The notes below the pieces were generated by a model. It saw only the letters and a list, made by a program, of their open reading frames with translations. It searched no databases and was not told the DNA's origin. A DNA stretch of 64,000 nt from Xenophilus azovorans DSM 13620 (GTDB taxonomy: Bacteria; Pseudomonadota; Gammaproteobacteria; Burkholderiales; Burkholderiaceae_C), in contig NZ_JQKD01000012.1 in NCBI RefSeq assembly GCF_000745855.1, positions 1 through 64,000 of the forward strand, written 5' to 3'. The position numbers were made by a program, and so were the translations under genes. Of this stretch, positions 18,120 through 27,250 are shown one piece after another (position 1 is the stretch's first letter; every line of letters starts with the position of its first letter).

Positions 18120-19784
18120 GTGAACGACACCCTGCATGACGCGCAGGGCGTGGCCGTGGCCGCGCCTGCCTCCATCGAACAACCTTCCGTCCCGGCCGCG
18201 CAAGCCGCCGAGGCGCCCCACGCCTTCGCCGCACTGGGCCTGGCGCCGCAACTCATCGCCGCCGTGCGCGACCTGGGCTACACCGAGCCCACGGCCGTGC
18301 AGCAGCAGGCCATTCCGCTGGCCATGTCGGGCACCGCCGACACCGGCGAGGCCGCGCGCTTCATCGACCTGATGGTCTCCAGCCAGACCGGCAGCGGCAA
18401 GACCGCGGCCTTCCTGCTGCCCGTGCTGCACACGCTGCTGGCGCAGCAGGAGGCGGCGCACGCCCAGGCGCAGGCCGAGCAGGCCCGCCTGGCGGCCGAG
18501 GCCGCCGAGCGCGGCGAGCCGCCGCCCAAGCGTGCCAAGCGCGTCAACCCCACGCATGCGCGCCACTTCAAGCCCGCCGTGCCCGGCGCGCTGGTGCTGT
18601 GCCCCACGCGCGAACTGGCCCAGCAGGTGGCGCACGACGCCATCGAGCTGGTGCGCCACTGCCGCGGCCTGCGCATCGCCAACGTGGTGGGCGGCATGCC
18701 CTACCAGATGCAGATCGCCCGCCTGCAGAACGCCAACCTGGTGGTCGCCACGCCGGGGCGCCTGCTGGACCTGCAGCGCTCGATGCAGATCAAGCTCGAC
18801 CAGGTGCAGTTCCTGGTGGTGGACGAGGCCGACCGCATGCTCGACCTGGGCTTCGCCGACGACCTGGCCGAGATCAACCAGCTCACCATCGCGCGCCAGC
18901 AGACCATGATGTTCAGCGCCACCTTCGCGCCGCGCATCCAGCAACTGGCCGCGCGCGTGATGCGCGAGCCGCGCAAGGTGCAGATCGACACGCCGCAGCA
19001 GAAGCACGCCAACATCAAGCAGGTGCTGCACTGGGCCGACCACTTCGACCACAAGCGCGCGCTGCTCGACCACTGGCTGCGTGACGCCTCGATCCAGCAG
19101 GCCGTGGTGTTCGCCAGCACGCAGGTCGAATGCGACGGCCTGGCCAACGACCTGCAGCAGGCCGGCTTCTCCGCCGTGGCGCTGCACGGCGCGCTGAGCC
19201 AGGGCCTGCGCAACCGCCGCCTGATGGCGCTGCGCAACGGCCAGGTGCAGATCCTGGTGGCGACCGACGTGGCCGCGCGCGGCCTCGACGTGCCCGCCAT
19301 CAGCCACGTCTTCAACTTCGGCCTGCCGATGAAGGCCGAGGACTACACCCACCGCATCGGCCGCACCGGCCGCGCGGGGCGCGACGGCATTGCCGTCACC
19401 TTCGCCGAGTTCCGCGACCAGCGCCGCGTGTTCGACATCGAGGCCTTCACGCGCCAGCCCTTCAACGCCGAGGTGATCCCCGGCATGGAGCCGACCCGGC
19501 GTGCGCCGGTGGCCGGCGCGCCGCGCGGCGCGCACGGCGGCCCGCGCGGCCGCGGCGGCCGTCCGCCGCAGCGCGACGCGCAGGCGCGCGGCGGTCGGGC
19601 GACGGGCTGGGGCGAGAGCACCGGCCGCAGCAGTGGCGCAGGCGCCGGCTATCGCGAGGAGGGCGGCCGCCGCGGTGCGCCGCCGCGCGAGGGCGGCAAC
19701 GGCCGTGGCTGGGGCGGCGGCGCCGGCAAGCGCGCCGGCCACGGCGCACCGGCCGGCCGCGCCTTCGTGCCGCGCGGTCGCTGA
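18120..19784 (+). CDS. DEAD-box ATP-dependent RNA helicase, RhlE-like
   Basis: 554 aa. Helicase motifs in order: Q-motif near residues 40-60 (GYTEPTAVQQQAIPLAMSG), I SSQTGSGKTAAFLLPVL, Ia PTRELAQQV, Ib VATPGRLLDL, II VVDEADRMLDLGF, III FSATFAP, IV VFASTQVECDGL, V LVATDVAARGLDVPAI and VI HRIGRTGRAGRDG. A charged Ala-rich insert of about 55 residues separates motifs I and Ia. The C-terminal about 100 residues are Arg/Gly-rich, a typical RNA-binding tail. The start codon is GTG at 18120 with only a pyrimidine-rich leader, so the exact N-terminus is uncertain. Followed by a strong terminator. Confidence 0.93.
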   Translation: MNDTLHDAQGVAVAAPASIEQPSVPAAQAAEAPHAFAALGLAPQLIAAVRDLGYTEPTAVQQQAIPLAMSGTADTGEAARFIDLMVSSQTGSGKTAAFLLPVLHTLLAQQEAAHAQAQAEQARLAAEAAERGEPPPKRAKRVNPTHARHFKPAVPGALVLCPTRELAQQVAHDAIELVRHCRGLRIANVVGGMPYQMQIARLQNANLVVATPGRLLDLQRSMQIKLDQVQFLVVDEADRMLDLGFADDLAEINQLTIARQQTMMFSATFAPRIQQLAARVMREPRKVQIDTPQQKHANIKQVLHWADHFDHKRALLDHWLRDASIQQAVVFASTQVECDGLANDLQQAGFSAVALHGALSQGLRNRRLMALRNGQVQILVATDVAARGLDVPAISHVFNFGLPMKAEDYTHRIGRTGRAGRDGIAVTFAEFRDQRRVFDIEAFTRQPFNAEVIPGMEPTRRAPVAGAPRGAHGGPRGRGGRPPQRDAQARGGRATGWGESTGRSSGAGAGYREEGGRRGAPPREGGNGRGWGGGAGKRAGHGAPAGRAFVPRGR

Positions 19785-19800
19785 CAGGCACCGCAACACG

Positions 19801-19837
19801 ACACCGACGCCCGCCACGCGCGGGCGTCGGTGTTTTT
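19801..19837 (+). terminator. Rho-independent terminator after the helicase gene
   Basis: A perfect 13-bp stem (ACACCGACGCCCG at 19801-19813, CGGGCGTCGGTGT at 19821-19833) with a 7-base loop, followed by a T5 run at 19833-19837. It separates the housekeeping part from the catabolic regulon. Confidence 0.95.
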
Positions 19838-19876
19838 GCCTCCTCTTCTTTCGAGCTTCTGGCCTTTCCGGCAGGA

Positions 19877-19905
19877 TTGACCGTCTCGTTTGATAGCGCT
19901 ATCAT
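19877..19905 (+). promoter_or_regulatory. Promoter with overlapping LacI-type operator 1 (19891-19904)
   Basis: TTGACC (19877-19882), a 17-base spacer and TATCAT (19900-19905) form a sigma-70-like promoter. The perfect palindrome TGATAGCGCTATCA (19891-19904) lies across the spacer and -10 box, so a bound repressor would exclude RNA polymerase. It heads the operon starting at 20052. Best match among seven related sites. Confidence 0.75.
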
Positions 19906-19911
19906 AATTTA

Positions 19912-20055
19912 ATGAAGCGCCTCGATCGCAACGCAATTTCCAGGCGCACCGCCCTCGCTGGATACATGCTGCCTCAAGAACTTCACCGCGTCGAAACGGG
20001 CGGGGTGAAGAGAGCCGGCGCGCCCGTGGACGCGATGCGCATGAAGGTCGAATGA
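19912..20055 (+). CDS. Possible 47-aa leader ORF or receptor-gene remnant
   Basis: ATG at 19912, eight bases after operator 1, opens a 47-codon frame (MKRLDRNAISRRTALAGYML to DAMRMKVE) whose stop overlaps the ATG of the MmgE/PrpD gene (ATGA). The SRRTALAG stretch resembles the start of a secretion signal of Bug receptors, but no hydrophobic core follows, suggesting a decayed fragment or a coupling leader peptide. No ribosome-binding site. It may not be translated. Confidence 0.3.
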   Translation: MKRLDRNAISRRTALAGYMLPQELHRVETGGVKRAGAPVDAMRMKVE

Positions 20056-21419
20056 GCCCGGCATGCACGATGCCCCTCACCGCCGACCTGGCCCGCTTCA
20101 TCGCGACGCTGCGTCCCGCCGATCTGCCGGCCGGCGCGCTGCCCTTCGTCCGCAGGGCCTTCACCGACACCTTCGGCACCCTGGTGGCGGGCCGCGACAG
20201 TGAGGAGGCGCGCATGCTGCGCGGCGTGCTGCAGCCCGCGCCGGGCGAAAGCCGCCTGCTGGTCGACCGGGGGAGTGCGCGCGCGCCCGAGGCGGCCTGG
20301 ATCAACGCCACCGCAGCCCATGCGCTGGACTACGACGACGCGGCCCAGCGCGGCCACATCAGCGTGGTGGTCGTGCCGGCGCTGCTGGCCGAGGCCGAGG
20401 CGCTGGGCGCCAGCGGCGAACGCATGGCCACCGCCTATGCCGCCGGCTACGAGACCTGGGCCGAGCTGATGCGGCGCGAGCCGGACCACCATCACAACCG
20501 CAGCTGGCACCCCACCGGCGTGCTCGGCCCTGTCGCCGCCGCCGCGGCCTGCGCGTCGCTGCGCGGCCTCACGCCGGATCAAACGACCCACGCGCTGGGC
20601 ATCGCCGCCTCGCAGAGCGCCGGCCTGATCGCCAACTTCGGCACCATGACCAAGCCCTATCACGCCGGCCGCGCGTCGCATGCCGGCCTGATGGCCGCGC
20701 GGCTGGCGCAGCAGGGCTTCACAGCCGGCGCCGATGTGCTGGAGCATCCCAAGGGCCTGATGCGAGGCATCTCGCCGCAGGGCCGGGTCGACCTCGCGTC
20801 GCCGGTGCAGGCCGGCCGCGACTGGAAGCTGCCGGTGGCCGGCGTCAACGTCAAGAAGTACCCGACCTGCTTCGCCACCCACCGCGCGCTGGACGGCATG
20901 CTGGAACTGCTGCAGCAGCACGCCCCGCAGCCGCAGGAGGTGCTGCGCGTGGAGGTCACGATCAGCCGCCGCAACCGCTCGACGCTGCGCTTCGCCCAGC
21001 CGCAGACGGCGCTGGAGGCGAAGTTCAGCATGCAGTTCGCCATGGCCGCGGCCCTCGTCGCGCGCCGCTGCGGCCTGCCGGAACTGCGCGACGACTTCGT
21101 GCTGCGCACCGACGTGCAGGCGCTCATGCGCCGCGTCGAGGTGCTGCCCGAAGACCGCGAAGACGAGACCCGGCCCGGCGAAGCGCCGCAGGACATCGTG
21201 CGGCTGCACACGCTCGACGGCCGCGTGCTGACCCGTGCGGTGGACTACGTCCGCGGCGGCCCCGAGCTGCCGCTCGCCCCGGGCGAGCTGGCCGCCAAGT
21301 TCGAGGGCTGCCTTGCCGCCGGCGGCCTGCGCGCCGCGCCGCGGCCGCTCTATGACGCCCTGATGACCATCGACACCCTGCCCGGCACCGCCGCGCTCTA
21401 CGCGCTCGCGGCTGCCTGA
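20052..21419 (+). CDS. MmgE/PrpD family protein
   Basis: 455 aa member of the family that includes 2-methylcitrate dehydratase and cis-aconitate decarboxylase. Features: AHALDYDDAAQRGHISVVVV (the HALDYDD motif near residues 91-97), HPTGVLGPVAAAAA, KPYHAGRASHAGLMAA and KKYPTCFATHRALDGML. ATG at 20052 preceded by GAAGGT. First substantial gene of the operon under operator 1. A second MmgE/PrpD gene lies at 48767. Substrate unknown; a hydroxy acid or hydroxyacyl dehydratase, or an isomerase, is plausible. Confidence 0.9.
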   Translation: MSPACTMPLTADLARFIATLRPADLPAGALPFVRRAFTDTFGTLVAGRDSEEARMLRGVLQPAPGESRLLVDRGSARAPEAAWINATAAHALDYDDAAQRGHISVVVVPALLAEAEALGASGERMATAYAAGYETWAELMRREPDHHHNRSWHPTGVLGPVAAAAACASLRGLTPDQTTHALGIAASQSAGLIANFGTMTKPYHAGRASHAGLMAARLAQQGFTAGADVLEHPKGLMRGISPQGRVDLASPVQAGRDWKLPVAGVNVKKYPTCFATHRALDGMLELLQQHAPQPQEVLRVEVTISRRNRSTLRFAQPQTALEAKFSMQFAMAAALVARRCGLPELRDDFVLRTDVQALMRRVEVLPEDREDETRPGEAPQDIVRLHTLDGRVLTRAVDYVRGGPELPLAPGELAAKFEGCLAAGGLRAAPRPLYDALMTIDTLPGTAALYALAAA

Positions 21420-21453
21420 TTTCCCCCACCTTCCGAGAGAAAGCGAAAGAGAC

Positions 21454-22668
21454 ATGCACGCATCGTCTTCCATGCCCACCGGCGCCTACACCCTGCCGGC
21501 GGAGATCCAGGAGTTCTGCGAAGTCGCCAGGCGCATCGTGCGCGACGAGCTGATGCCGCTGGAGCAGGAGTGGCTGTCGAGCCCTCACCACGCCTACGGC
21601 ATGCGCGAGCTGCCCGCGGTGCGCCGGGTGTTCCAGCCCGAGGTGGCCGCCCGCCTGGAGAAGGTGGCCCGCGACACCGGCCTGTTCTACCTGATGGTGC
21701 CGGAGGCACACGGCGGCCTGGGCCTGCCGATGCTGGCGCAGGTCGCGATCCTGGAGCAGCTCTACTACTCGCCGATCACGCTGCCCCTGGCCAACGTCGC
21801 CAACATCCTGTACGAGTGCAAGGGCGACCAGGTCGAGCGCTTCCTCACGCCGGTGATCGAGGGCACCAAGGTCACGGCCTTCGCCCAGACCGAGCCCAAC
21901 GCCGGCTCCGACCCGGGCGGCATGATGCAGACGCGCGCCGTGCGCAAGGGCAACGGCTGGGTGCTGAACGGCACCAAGATGTGGATCTCCAACGCCAACG
22001 AGTGCGACTTCCTGATGGTGCAGGCGGTGACCGACCCGGAACTGCGCCAGCGCGGCGGCATCACCATGTTCCTGGTGGACCGCCAGAACCCCGGCCTGCG
22101 GGTGGAGGTGCCCGGCATCCGCACCTGGCTGTCCGAGGAGGCGAAGCAGCACGTCGTGCACTTCGACGACGTGTACGTGCCGGACGAGGACGTGCTGGGC
22201 GAGGTCGGCAAGGGCTTCACGCTGGGCCAGCGCTGGCTCACCATCCACGACCGCCTGCTGCGCGGCCCCTACGCGCTGGGCAAGATGCAGCGCTCGCTGG
22301 ACATGTCGGTGGACTGGGCCAAGCAGCGCGTCACCTTCGGCAAGCCGCTGTCGGAGCGGCAGGCGATCCAGTGGAAGCTGGTCGACATGCACATCGACAT
22401 CCAGGCACTGCGCTCGATGACCTACGAGATGGCCGCACGCGCCGACACCGGCGAGGACGTGCGTGCCGAGGCCGCGCTGGTCAAGCTGTGCGCCAGTGAA
22501 TGGGGCGCGCGCTGCGTGGACCACGCGATCCAGGTCCACGGCGCCATGGGCGAGTCGCTGGACCTGCCGCTCACGCTGTTCTACCGGATCCTGCGCCACA
22601 CGCAGATCGGCGGCGGTGCCAGCGAGATCCAGCGCATCCTGATCGCGCGCAAGCTGCTGAAGGGCTGA
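21454..22668 (+). CDS. Acyl-CoA dehydrogenase
   Basis: 404 aa flavoenzyme that introduces an alpha-beta double bond into an acyl-CoA. FAD/substrate signatures: FAQTEPNAGSDPGGMMQTRA, NGTKMWISNANECDFLMVQA, and the C-terminal HGAMGESLDLPLTLFYRI and QIGGGASEIQRILIARKLL. AGAAAGCGAAAGAG precedes the ATG. It is followed two bases later by the CoA-transferase gene. Within the operon it would act on the thioester made by the transferases. Chain specificity is not readable. Confidence 0.93.
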   Translation: MHASSSMPTGAYTLPAEIQEFCEVARRIVRDELMPLEQEWLSSPHHAYGMRELPAVRRVFQPEVAARLEKVARDTGLFYLMVPEAHGGLGLPMLAQVAILEQLYYSPITLPLANVANILYECKGDQVERFLTPVIEGTKVTAFAQTEPNAGSDPGGMMQTRAVRKGNGWVLNGTKMWISNANECDFLMVQAVTDPELRQRGGITMFLVDRQNPGLRVEVPGIRTWLSEEAKQHVVHFDDVYVPDEDVLGEVGKGFTLGQRWLTIHDRLLRGPYALGKMQRSLDMSVDWAKQRVTFGKPLSERQAIQWKLVDMHIDIQALRSMTYEMAARADTGEDVRAEAALVKLCASEWGARCVDHAIQVHGAMGESLDLPLTLFYRILRHTQIGGGASEIQRILIARKLLKG

Positions 22669-22669
22669 G

Positions 22670-25198
22670 ATGGCGGAGATGGCCCTGGAAGGCGTGCGCG
22701 TCCTGGACCTCAGCCAGGGCATCGCGGGTCCGTTCGCGGCGCGGCTGCTGGGCGACTTCGGCGCCGAGGTGACCAAGGTGGAGCCGCCCGGCGGCGAGCC
22801 GGGGCGCACGCTGCATCCGTTGCTGCACGAAGGCCCGCAGAGCGAGCGCAGCCTGCTGTTCGCCTACCTGAACTGGAACAAGCGCGGCGTCGAGCTCGAC
22901 CTCGCCTCCGAGGCCGGCCGCGCTGCGCTGCGCCGCCTGGTCGCGCGCAGCGACATCGTGATCGAGAGCTTCCGGCCCGGCGCCGGCCCCACGCCGCAGG
23001 AGCTGCTGGCGTGGAACCCGCGCGCGGTCGTCACCTCGGTCACCGACTTCGGCCGCACCGGCCCCTACGCGCACTACGCCGGCAGCGACCTGGTGCACCA
23101 GGCGATGAGCGGCATCATGCAGATCAGCGGCCAGGCCGACCGCGCGCCGCTCAAGCATGGCCTGAACCAGGCCTACCTGTGCGGCGGCATGAACGCCGCC
23201 TATGCCGCGCTGGCCGCCTTCACCGCGGCCGAGCGCGACGGCATCGGCGAGCACGTCGACCTCTCGGTGCAGGAATGCCTGGCGTCCGAACTGGTGACCT
23301 GCGAGACCTACTACACCTTCATGGGTGCGATCCAGGGCCGCCGGCTGGCGGTGCAGGACCCGTATTCGGGCGCGCCCGTCGAGACGAAGCGCGGCTGGCT
23401 GTCCTTCCAGGCCAGCCTGGCGGTGCCCAACGAGACCTTCGCCGAGATCTTCCGCTGCGAGGCGCTGCGCGAGCCGAAGTTCGCCAGCAACAAGCAGCGC
23501 TCGCAGCATGTGGAGGAAGTCCGCACGCTGATCGCGGATGCGGTGAAGGACCGCGAGGCCAAGGAGCTGTTCCTGGAAGGATCGCAGCGGCGCGCCCTGA
23601 TGGGCGTGGTGCAGACCGCGCCCGACCTGCTGGCCTGCGAGCAGCTCGCCGCGCGCGAGGCTTTCGCGGTGGTGGCGCATCCCGGCGGGCGCAGCTTCCG
23701 CTTGCCCGCCGAGCTGGCGCGCATGGCCGTCACGCCGACGCGCGTGCGCCGGCGCGCGCCGACGCTGGGCGAGCACACGCGCGAGGTGCTGGCCGGCATC
23801 GAAGGCGATACCCCGCAGCAGGCGCCGGCGCCGGCGCCGGCGTCGGCGAAGGAGGGCGCCCGCCTGCCGCTGGAGGGCCTGCGCGTGCTGGACCTCGCCA
23901 CCGTGATCGCCGTGCCCTACATGGCGGCGCTGCTCAGCGACCTGGGCGCGGAGGTGATCAAGATCGAGTCGCCGCGCAAGCTCGATCCCACTCGGCAGGG
24001 CGTGCTCACCACCTACCTGGAGAACGACCCGAAGGTCGACGGCATCAACCGCTCCGGCATGTTCAACGTGGTCAACCGCGGCAAGCGCTCGATCGTGCTG
24101 GACATGGGTCTGCCGGAGGCGAAGGAGGTGTTCCGCGAGCTGGTCGCCAAGGCCGATGTCGTGGTCGACAACTTCACGCCGCGCGTGATGAGCGGCTGGG
24201 GCCTCGGCCACGAGGAGCTGCTGAAGATCAACCCGCGGCTGGTCTGCCTCTCGAACACCGGCTACGGCTCCACCGGGCCCTGGAAGAACTTCCCCAGCCA
24301 GGGCACGACGCTGGAGTCGACCATGGGCATCGCCGCCTACACCGGCTACCGCGGCGACAAGCCCTGGAAGGTGGGCCAGTCCTACCCGGACTTCACCGCC
24401 TGCTGGACCGGCCTGGCGGCGGTGTTCGCCGCGCTGCGCCACGTGCGCCGCACCGGCCAGGGCCAGTGGATCGACCTGGGCATGTACCAGGTGGGCGCGG
24501 CCATGATCCCGGAGGCGCTGCTGCAGTACCAGCTGGACGGCACGCAGCCGCAGCGCATCGGCAACGAGGACGCGCGGCATGTGCCCAGCGACGCCTATCC
24601 CTGCCGCGGCGAAGACCGCTGGGTGGCGATCAGCGTGCAGGACGATGCGCAGTGGCAGGCGCTGGCCCGGCTGATGGCGCAGGACGGCGTGACGGTCGAT
24701 CCCGCGCTGGCCGGCGAAGCGGCGCGCCGGGACCGCCGCGCAGAGGTGAATGCGCTGGTGGCCGGCTGGGCGCGCGAGCGCGACGGCTTCGCCCTGATGC
24801 AGCGCCTGCAGGCCGAGGGCATCGCCTGCGGGCCGGTGATGAACAACCGCGACCTGCTGCTGGACCCGCACCTGCTCGCGCGCGGCTTCCACGAGCGGGT
24901 GCAGCTGCCGCAGCCCATGGGTGTGCGGCCCATCATGGGCCGGCCCTGGAAGCTGGCGAACCGTGCCGTGCGCATCCGCCGGCCGGCGCCGCGCTACGGC
25001 GACGACGGCCGCGCCATCCTGCGCGACGTGCTGGACATGCCCGAAGCGCGCATCGCATCGCTGTTCGACATCAAGGCGGTGTGCACGGAGCCGACCACGC
25101 CCAAGCCCTTCGACGCCATGGGCCTGGCGGAACTGCAGCGGGTGAAGGCCATCCACGCGGTGGAGCCCGACTACAAGCACAAGCTCGGCATCGCGTAG
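22670..25198 (+). CDS. Double-length CaiB/BaiF (family III) CoA-transferase
   Basis: 842 aa, twice the usual family length. Unit 1 (about 1-380) begins LEGVRVLDLSQGIAGPFAAR, unit 2 (about 398-842) begins LEGLRVLDLATVIAVPYMAA; an Ala/Pro linker (about 382-394) joins them. At the position of the catalytic Asp of formyl-CoA transferase, unit 1 has Glu202 (VDLSVQEC) and unit 2 Gln607 (IDLGMYQV). The conserved tail is KPFDAMGLAELQRVKAIHAV. A close paralogue lies at 54230. It transfers CoA between organic acids, or perhaps uses only unit 1 for catalysis. Starts two bases after the dehydrogenase stop; ATG at 22679 is an alternative. Confidence 0.88.
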   Translation: MAEMALEGVRVLDLSQGIAGPFAARLLGDFGAEVTKVEPPGGEPGRTLHPLLHEGPQSERSLLFAYLNWNKRGVELDLASEAGRAALRRLVARSDIVIESFRPGAGPTPQELLAWNPRAVVTSVTDFGRTGPYAHYAGSDLVHQAMSGIMQISGQADRAPLKHGLNQAYLCGGMNAAYAALAAFTAAERDGIGEHVDLSVQECLASELVTCETYYTFMGAIQGRRLAVQDPYSGAPVETKRGWLSFQASLAVPNETFAEIFRCEALREPKFASNKQRSQHVEEVRTLIADAVKDREAKELFLEGSQRRALMGVVQTAPDLLACEQLAAREAFAVVAHPGGRSFRLPAELARMAVTPTRVRRRAPTLGEHTREVLAGIEGDTPQQAPAPAPASAKEGARLPLEGLRVLDLATVIAVPYMAALLSDLGAEVIKIESPRKLDPTRQGVLTTYLENDPKVDGINRSGMFNVVNRGKRSIVLDMGLPEAKEVFRELVAKADVVVDNFTPRVMSGWGLGHEELLKINPRLVCLSNTGYGSTGPWKNFPSQGTTLESTMGIAAYTGYRGDKPWKVGQSYPDFTACWTGLAAVFAALRHVRRTGQGQWIDLGMYQVGAAMIPEALLQYQLDGTQPQRIGNEDARHVPSDAYPCRGEDRWVAISVQDDAQWQALARLMAQDGVTVDPALAGEAARRDRRAEVNALVAGWARERDGFALMQRLQAEGIACGPVMNNRDLLLDPHLLARGFHERVQLPQPMGVRPIMGRPWKLANRAVRIRRPAPRYGDDGRAILRDVLDMPEARIASLFDIKAVCTEPTTPKPFDAMGLAELQRVKAIHAVEPDYKHKLGIA

Positions 25199-25235
25199 CC
25201 TGCGCCCTCAGAGACAAGGAACCCAAGGAGCTGTC

Positions 25236-26018
25236 ATGGCCAACCTCAATATCACGGTCGAAGACCGGGTCGCCGTGTGCGAGTTCAACCGCCCGCACGC
25301 GATGAACTCGATCGACCCGGAAATGCGGCAGGAACTCTATGCCTTCTACCGGCGCATCAACGAAGACGACGACATCCACGTGGTGGTCTTCACCGGCGCC
25401 GGCGACAAGGCCTTCTGCACCGGCGCCGACCTCAAGAAGACCCTGCCGGACCCGAGCCAGAGCTATGCGCGCCAGTTGCTGGTGGAGCGCGACACGGGCA
25501 GCGCCTTCATGGGCCTCGAGACCGACAAGCCCCTGATCTGCGCCGTCAACGGCTACGCGCTCGCCGGCGGCACCGAGCTGCTCGCGATCTGCGACATCGC
25601 GATCGCCTCGGAGAATGCCAAGTTCGGCCTCAGCGAGGTGCGGCGCGGCTCCATCCCCTGGGGCGGCAGCATCCCGCGGCTGTCGCGTTCGCTGGCGAAG
25701 TCCGACCTGATGCTGCTGCTGACCACCGGCGACACCATCGACGCGTCGGAAGCGCTGCGCATGGGCCTGGTCAGCAAGGTCGTGCCGCATGCGCAGCTCA
25801 TGCCCGCCGCCCTGGAGATCGCCCGCAGGATCGCGCGCAACGCACCACTGGCGGTGCGCGCGGTGAAGCAACTGGTGACGCGCGGCATGGACATGCCGCT
25901 CACCCAGGCGCTCAACATGGACAAGTACATGTACGGCATGCTGAAGGACACCGAGGACCGCGTCGAGGGCCGCAAGGCCTTCGCCGAGAAGCGCGACCCG
26001 GTATGGAAGGCGCGATGA
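25236..26018 (+). CDS. Enoyl-CoA hydratase/isomerase family protein
   Basis: 260 aa crotonase-fold protein. Oxyanion-hole and active-site segments: FTGAGDKAFCTGADLKKTL, NGYALAGGTELLAICDIAIA, NAKFGLSEVRRGSIPWGGSI, then ALRMGLVSKVVPHAQL. ATG preceded by AAGGAG. It would hydrate the product of the acyl-CoA dehydrogenase. Its stop overlaps the next ATG (ATGA). Hydratase versus isomerase activity cannot be separated by eye. Confidence 0.92.
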   Translation: MANLNITVEDRVAVCEFNRPHAMNSIDPEMRQELYAFYRRINEDDDIHVVVFTGAGDKAFCTGADLKKTLPDPSQSYARQLLVERDTGSAFMGLETDKPLICAVNGYALAGGTELLAICDIAIASENAKFGLSEVRRGSIPWGGSIPRLSRSLAKSDLMLLLTTGDTIDASEALRMGLVSKVVPHAQLMPAALEIARRIARNAPLAVRAVKQLVTRGMDMPLTQALNMDKYMYGMLKDTEDRVEGRKAFAEKRDPVWKAR

Positions 26019-27250
26019 GCCCGAGCCCCGCCGCCCTCGAGGGCCTGCGCGTCCTCGACCTGTCCGGCCCCATGGGCAACTACGCCGGCAAGCTGTTCGC
26101 CGACATGGGCGCCGACGTCATCCTGGTCGAGCCGCCGCAAGGGACCGCGCTGCGCCGCGAGCCGCCCTTCATCGGCGACGTGCCCGGCATCGAGCGCAGC
26201 CTCAACTACGCCTACCAGAACACCAGCAAGCGCGGCATCTGCCTCGACCTCGACACCGCGAGCGGCCAGCGCCTGCTGCGCGAGCTGGCGGCGACGGCCG
26301 ACCTGGTGATCGAGACCGCGCCGCCCGGCTGGATGGACGCGCGCGGCATCGGCCATGCGGCGCTGTCGATGGGCCGGCCGCAGCTGGTGATGGCGAGCAT
26401 CACGCCCTACGGCCAGACCGGCCCCTATGCGCAGATGCAGGCGACCGACCTCGTCGGCCTGGCCACCGGCGGCCTGCTCTGGATGGGTGGCTACCAGGGC
26501 GTCGCACCGACACAGGCGCATGGCGACCAGGCGTTCAAGTGCGCGGCGATGTACGGCGCCGTCGCCGCGCTGCTGGCCGTCACCGAGGCCGAGCTCGACG
26601 GGCAGGGCCAGCATGTCGACATCTCCATGCAGGAGAGCGTGACGCTCGCGCTGGAGAACGCGGCCCAGACCTACGACCTGGAGGGCACCATCCGCAAGCG
26701 GCCGCTGGGCGACCAGCGCTTCGCCGGCTACGGCCTGTTCCCCTGCCGGGACGGCTACATCTTCCTCGGCTCGCGCGGCATCGGCACCAGCCCGGCCTGG
26801 ACGCGCAGCCTGCAATGGTTCAAGGACGAAGGCATGGAAGGCGTGGACCGCCTGTTCGGCCCCGAGTGGTCGGACATGAACTACCTCAAGAGCGACGAGG
26901 CGCGCGAGGTCTTCGGCGAGCTGTTCATCCCCTGGGCGCGCGCGCACAGCAAGGCCTGGCTGTATGGCGAAGGCCAGAAGCGCGGCATCCCGCTGGCGCC
27001 GGTGAGCACGCCTGCCGACCTGCTGGACAACCCGCAGCTGCGCGCGCGCGGCCACTTCGTCCCCTTCACGCATCCGCTGCTGCGGCAGGCGGCGGACATG
27101 CCCGGCGCGCCCTACGTGCTGTCGGGCACGCCCTGGAAGGTGCGGTGCCCGGCGCCCGCGCTGGGCCAGCACACGGGTGAGGTGCTGGGCGAGATCGGCA
27201 TCGCCGCCGACGAGGTCGCGCGCCTGTATGCCGCGGGAGTGGTCGCATGA
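26015..27250 (+). CDS. CaiB/BaiF family CoA-transferase
   Basis: 411 aa. N-terminus LEGLRVLDLSGPMGNYAGKL then FADMGADVILVEPPQGT; central SITPYGQTGPYAQMQATDLV; at the catalytic-Asp position VDISMQES has Glu207. C-terminal AGVVA. It overlaps both neighbours by four bases, so translation is coupled along enoyl-CoA hydratase, this gene and the next transferase. Most similar in style to succinyl-CoA or formyl-CoA dependent transferases, but donor and acceptor are unknown. Confidence 0.9.
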   Translation: MSPSPAALEGLRVLDLSGPMGNYAGKLFADMGADVILVEPPQGTALRREPPFIGDVPGIERSLNYAYQNTSKRGICLDLDTASGQRLLRELAATADLVIETAPPGWMDARGIGHAALSMGRPQLVMASITPYGQTGPYAQMQATDLVGLATGGLLWMGGYQGVAPTQAHGDQAFKCAAMYGAVAALLAVTEAELDGQGQHVDISMQESVTLALENAAQTYDLEGTIRKRPLGDQRFAGYGLFPCRDGYIFLGSRGIGTSPAWTRSLQWFKDEGMEGVDRLFGPEWSDMNYLKSDEAREVFGELFIPWARAHSKAWLYGEGQKRGIPLAPVSTPADLLDNPQLRARGHFVPFTHPLLRQAADMPGAPYVLSGTPWKVRCPAPALGQHTGEVLGEIGIAADEVARLYAAGVVA

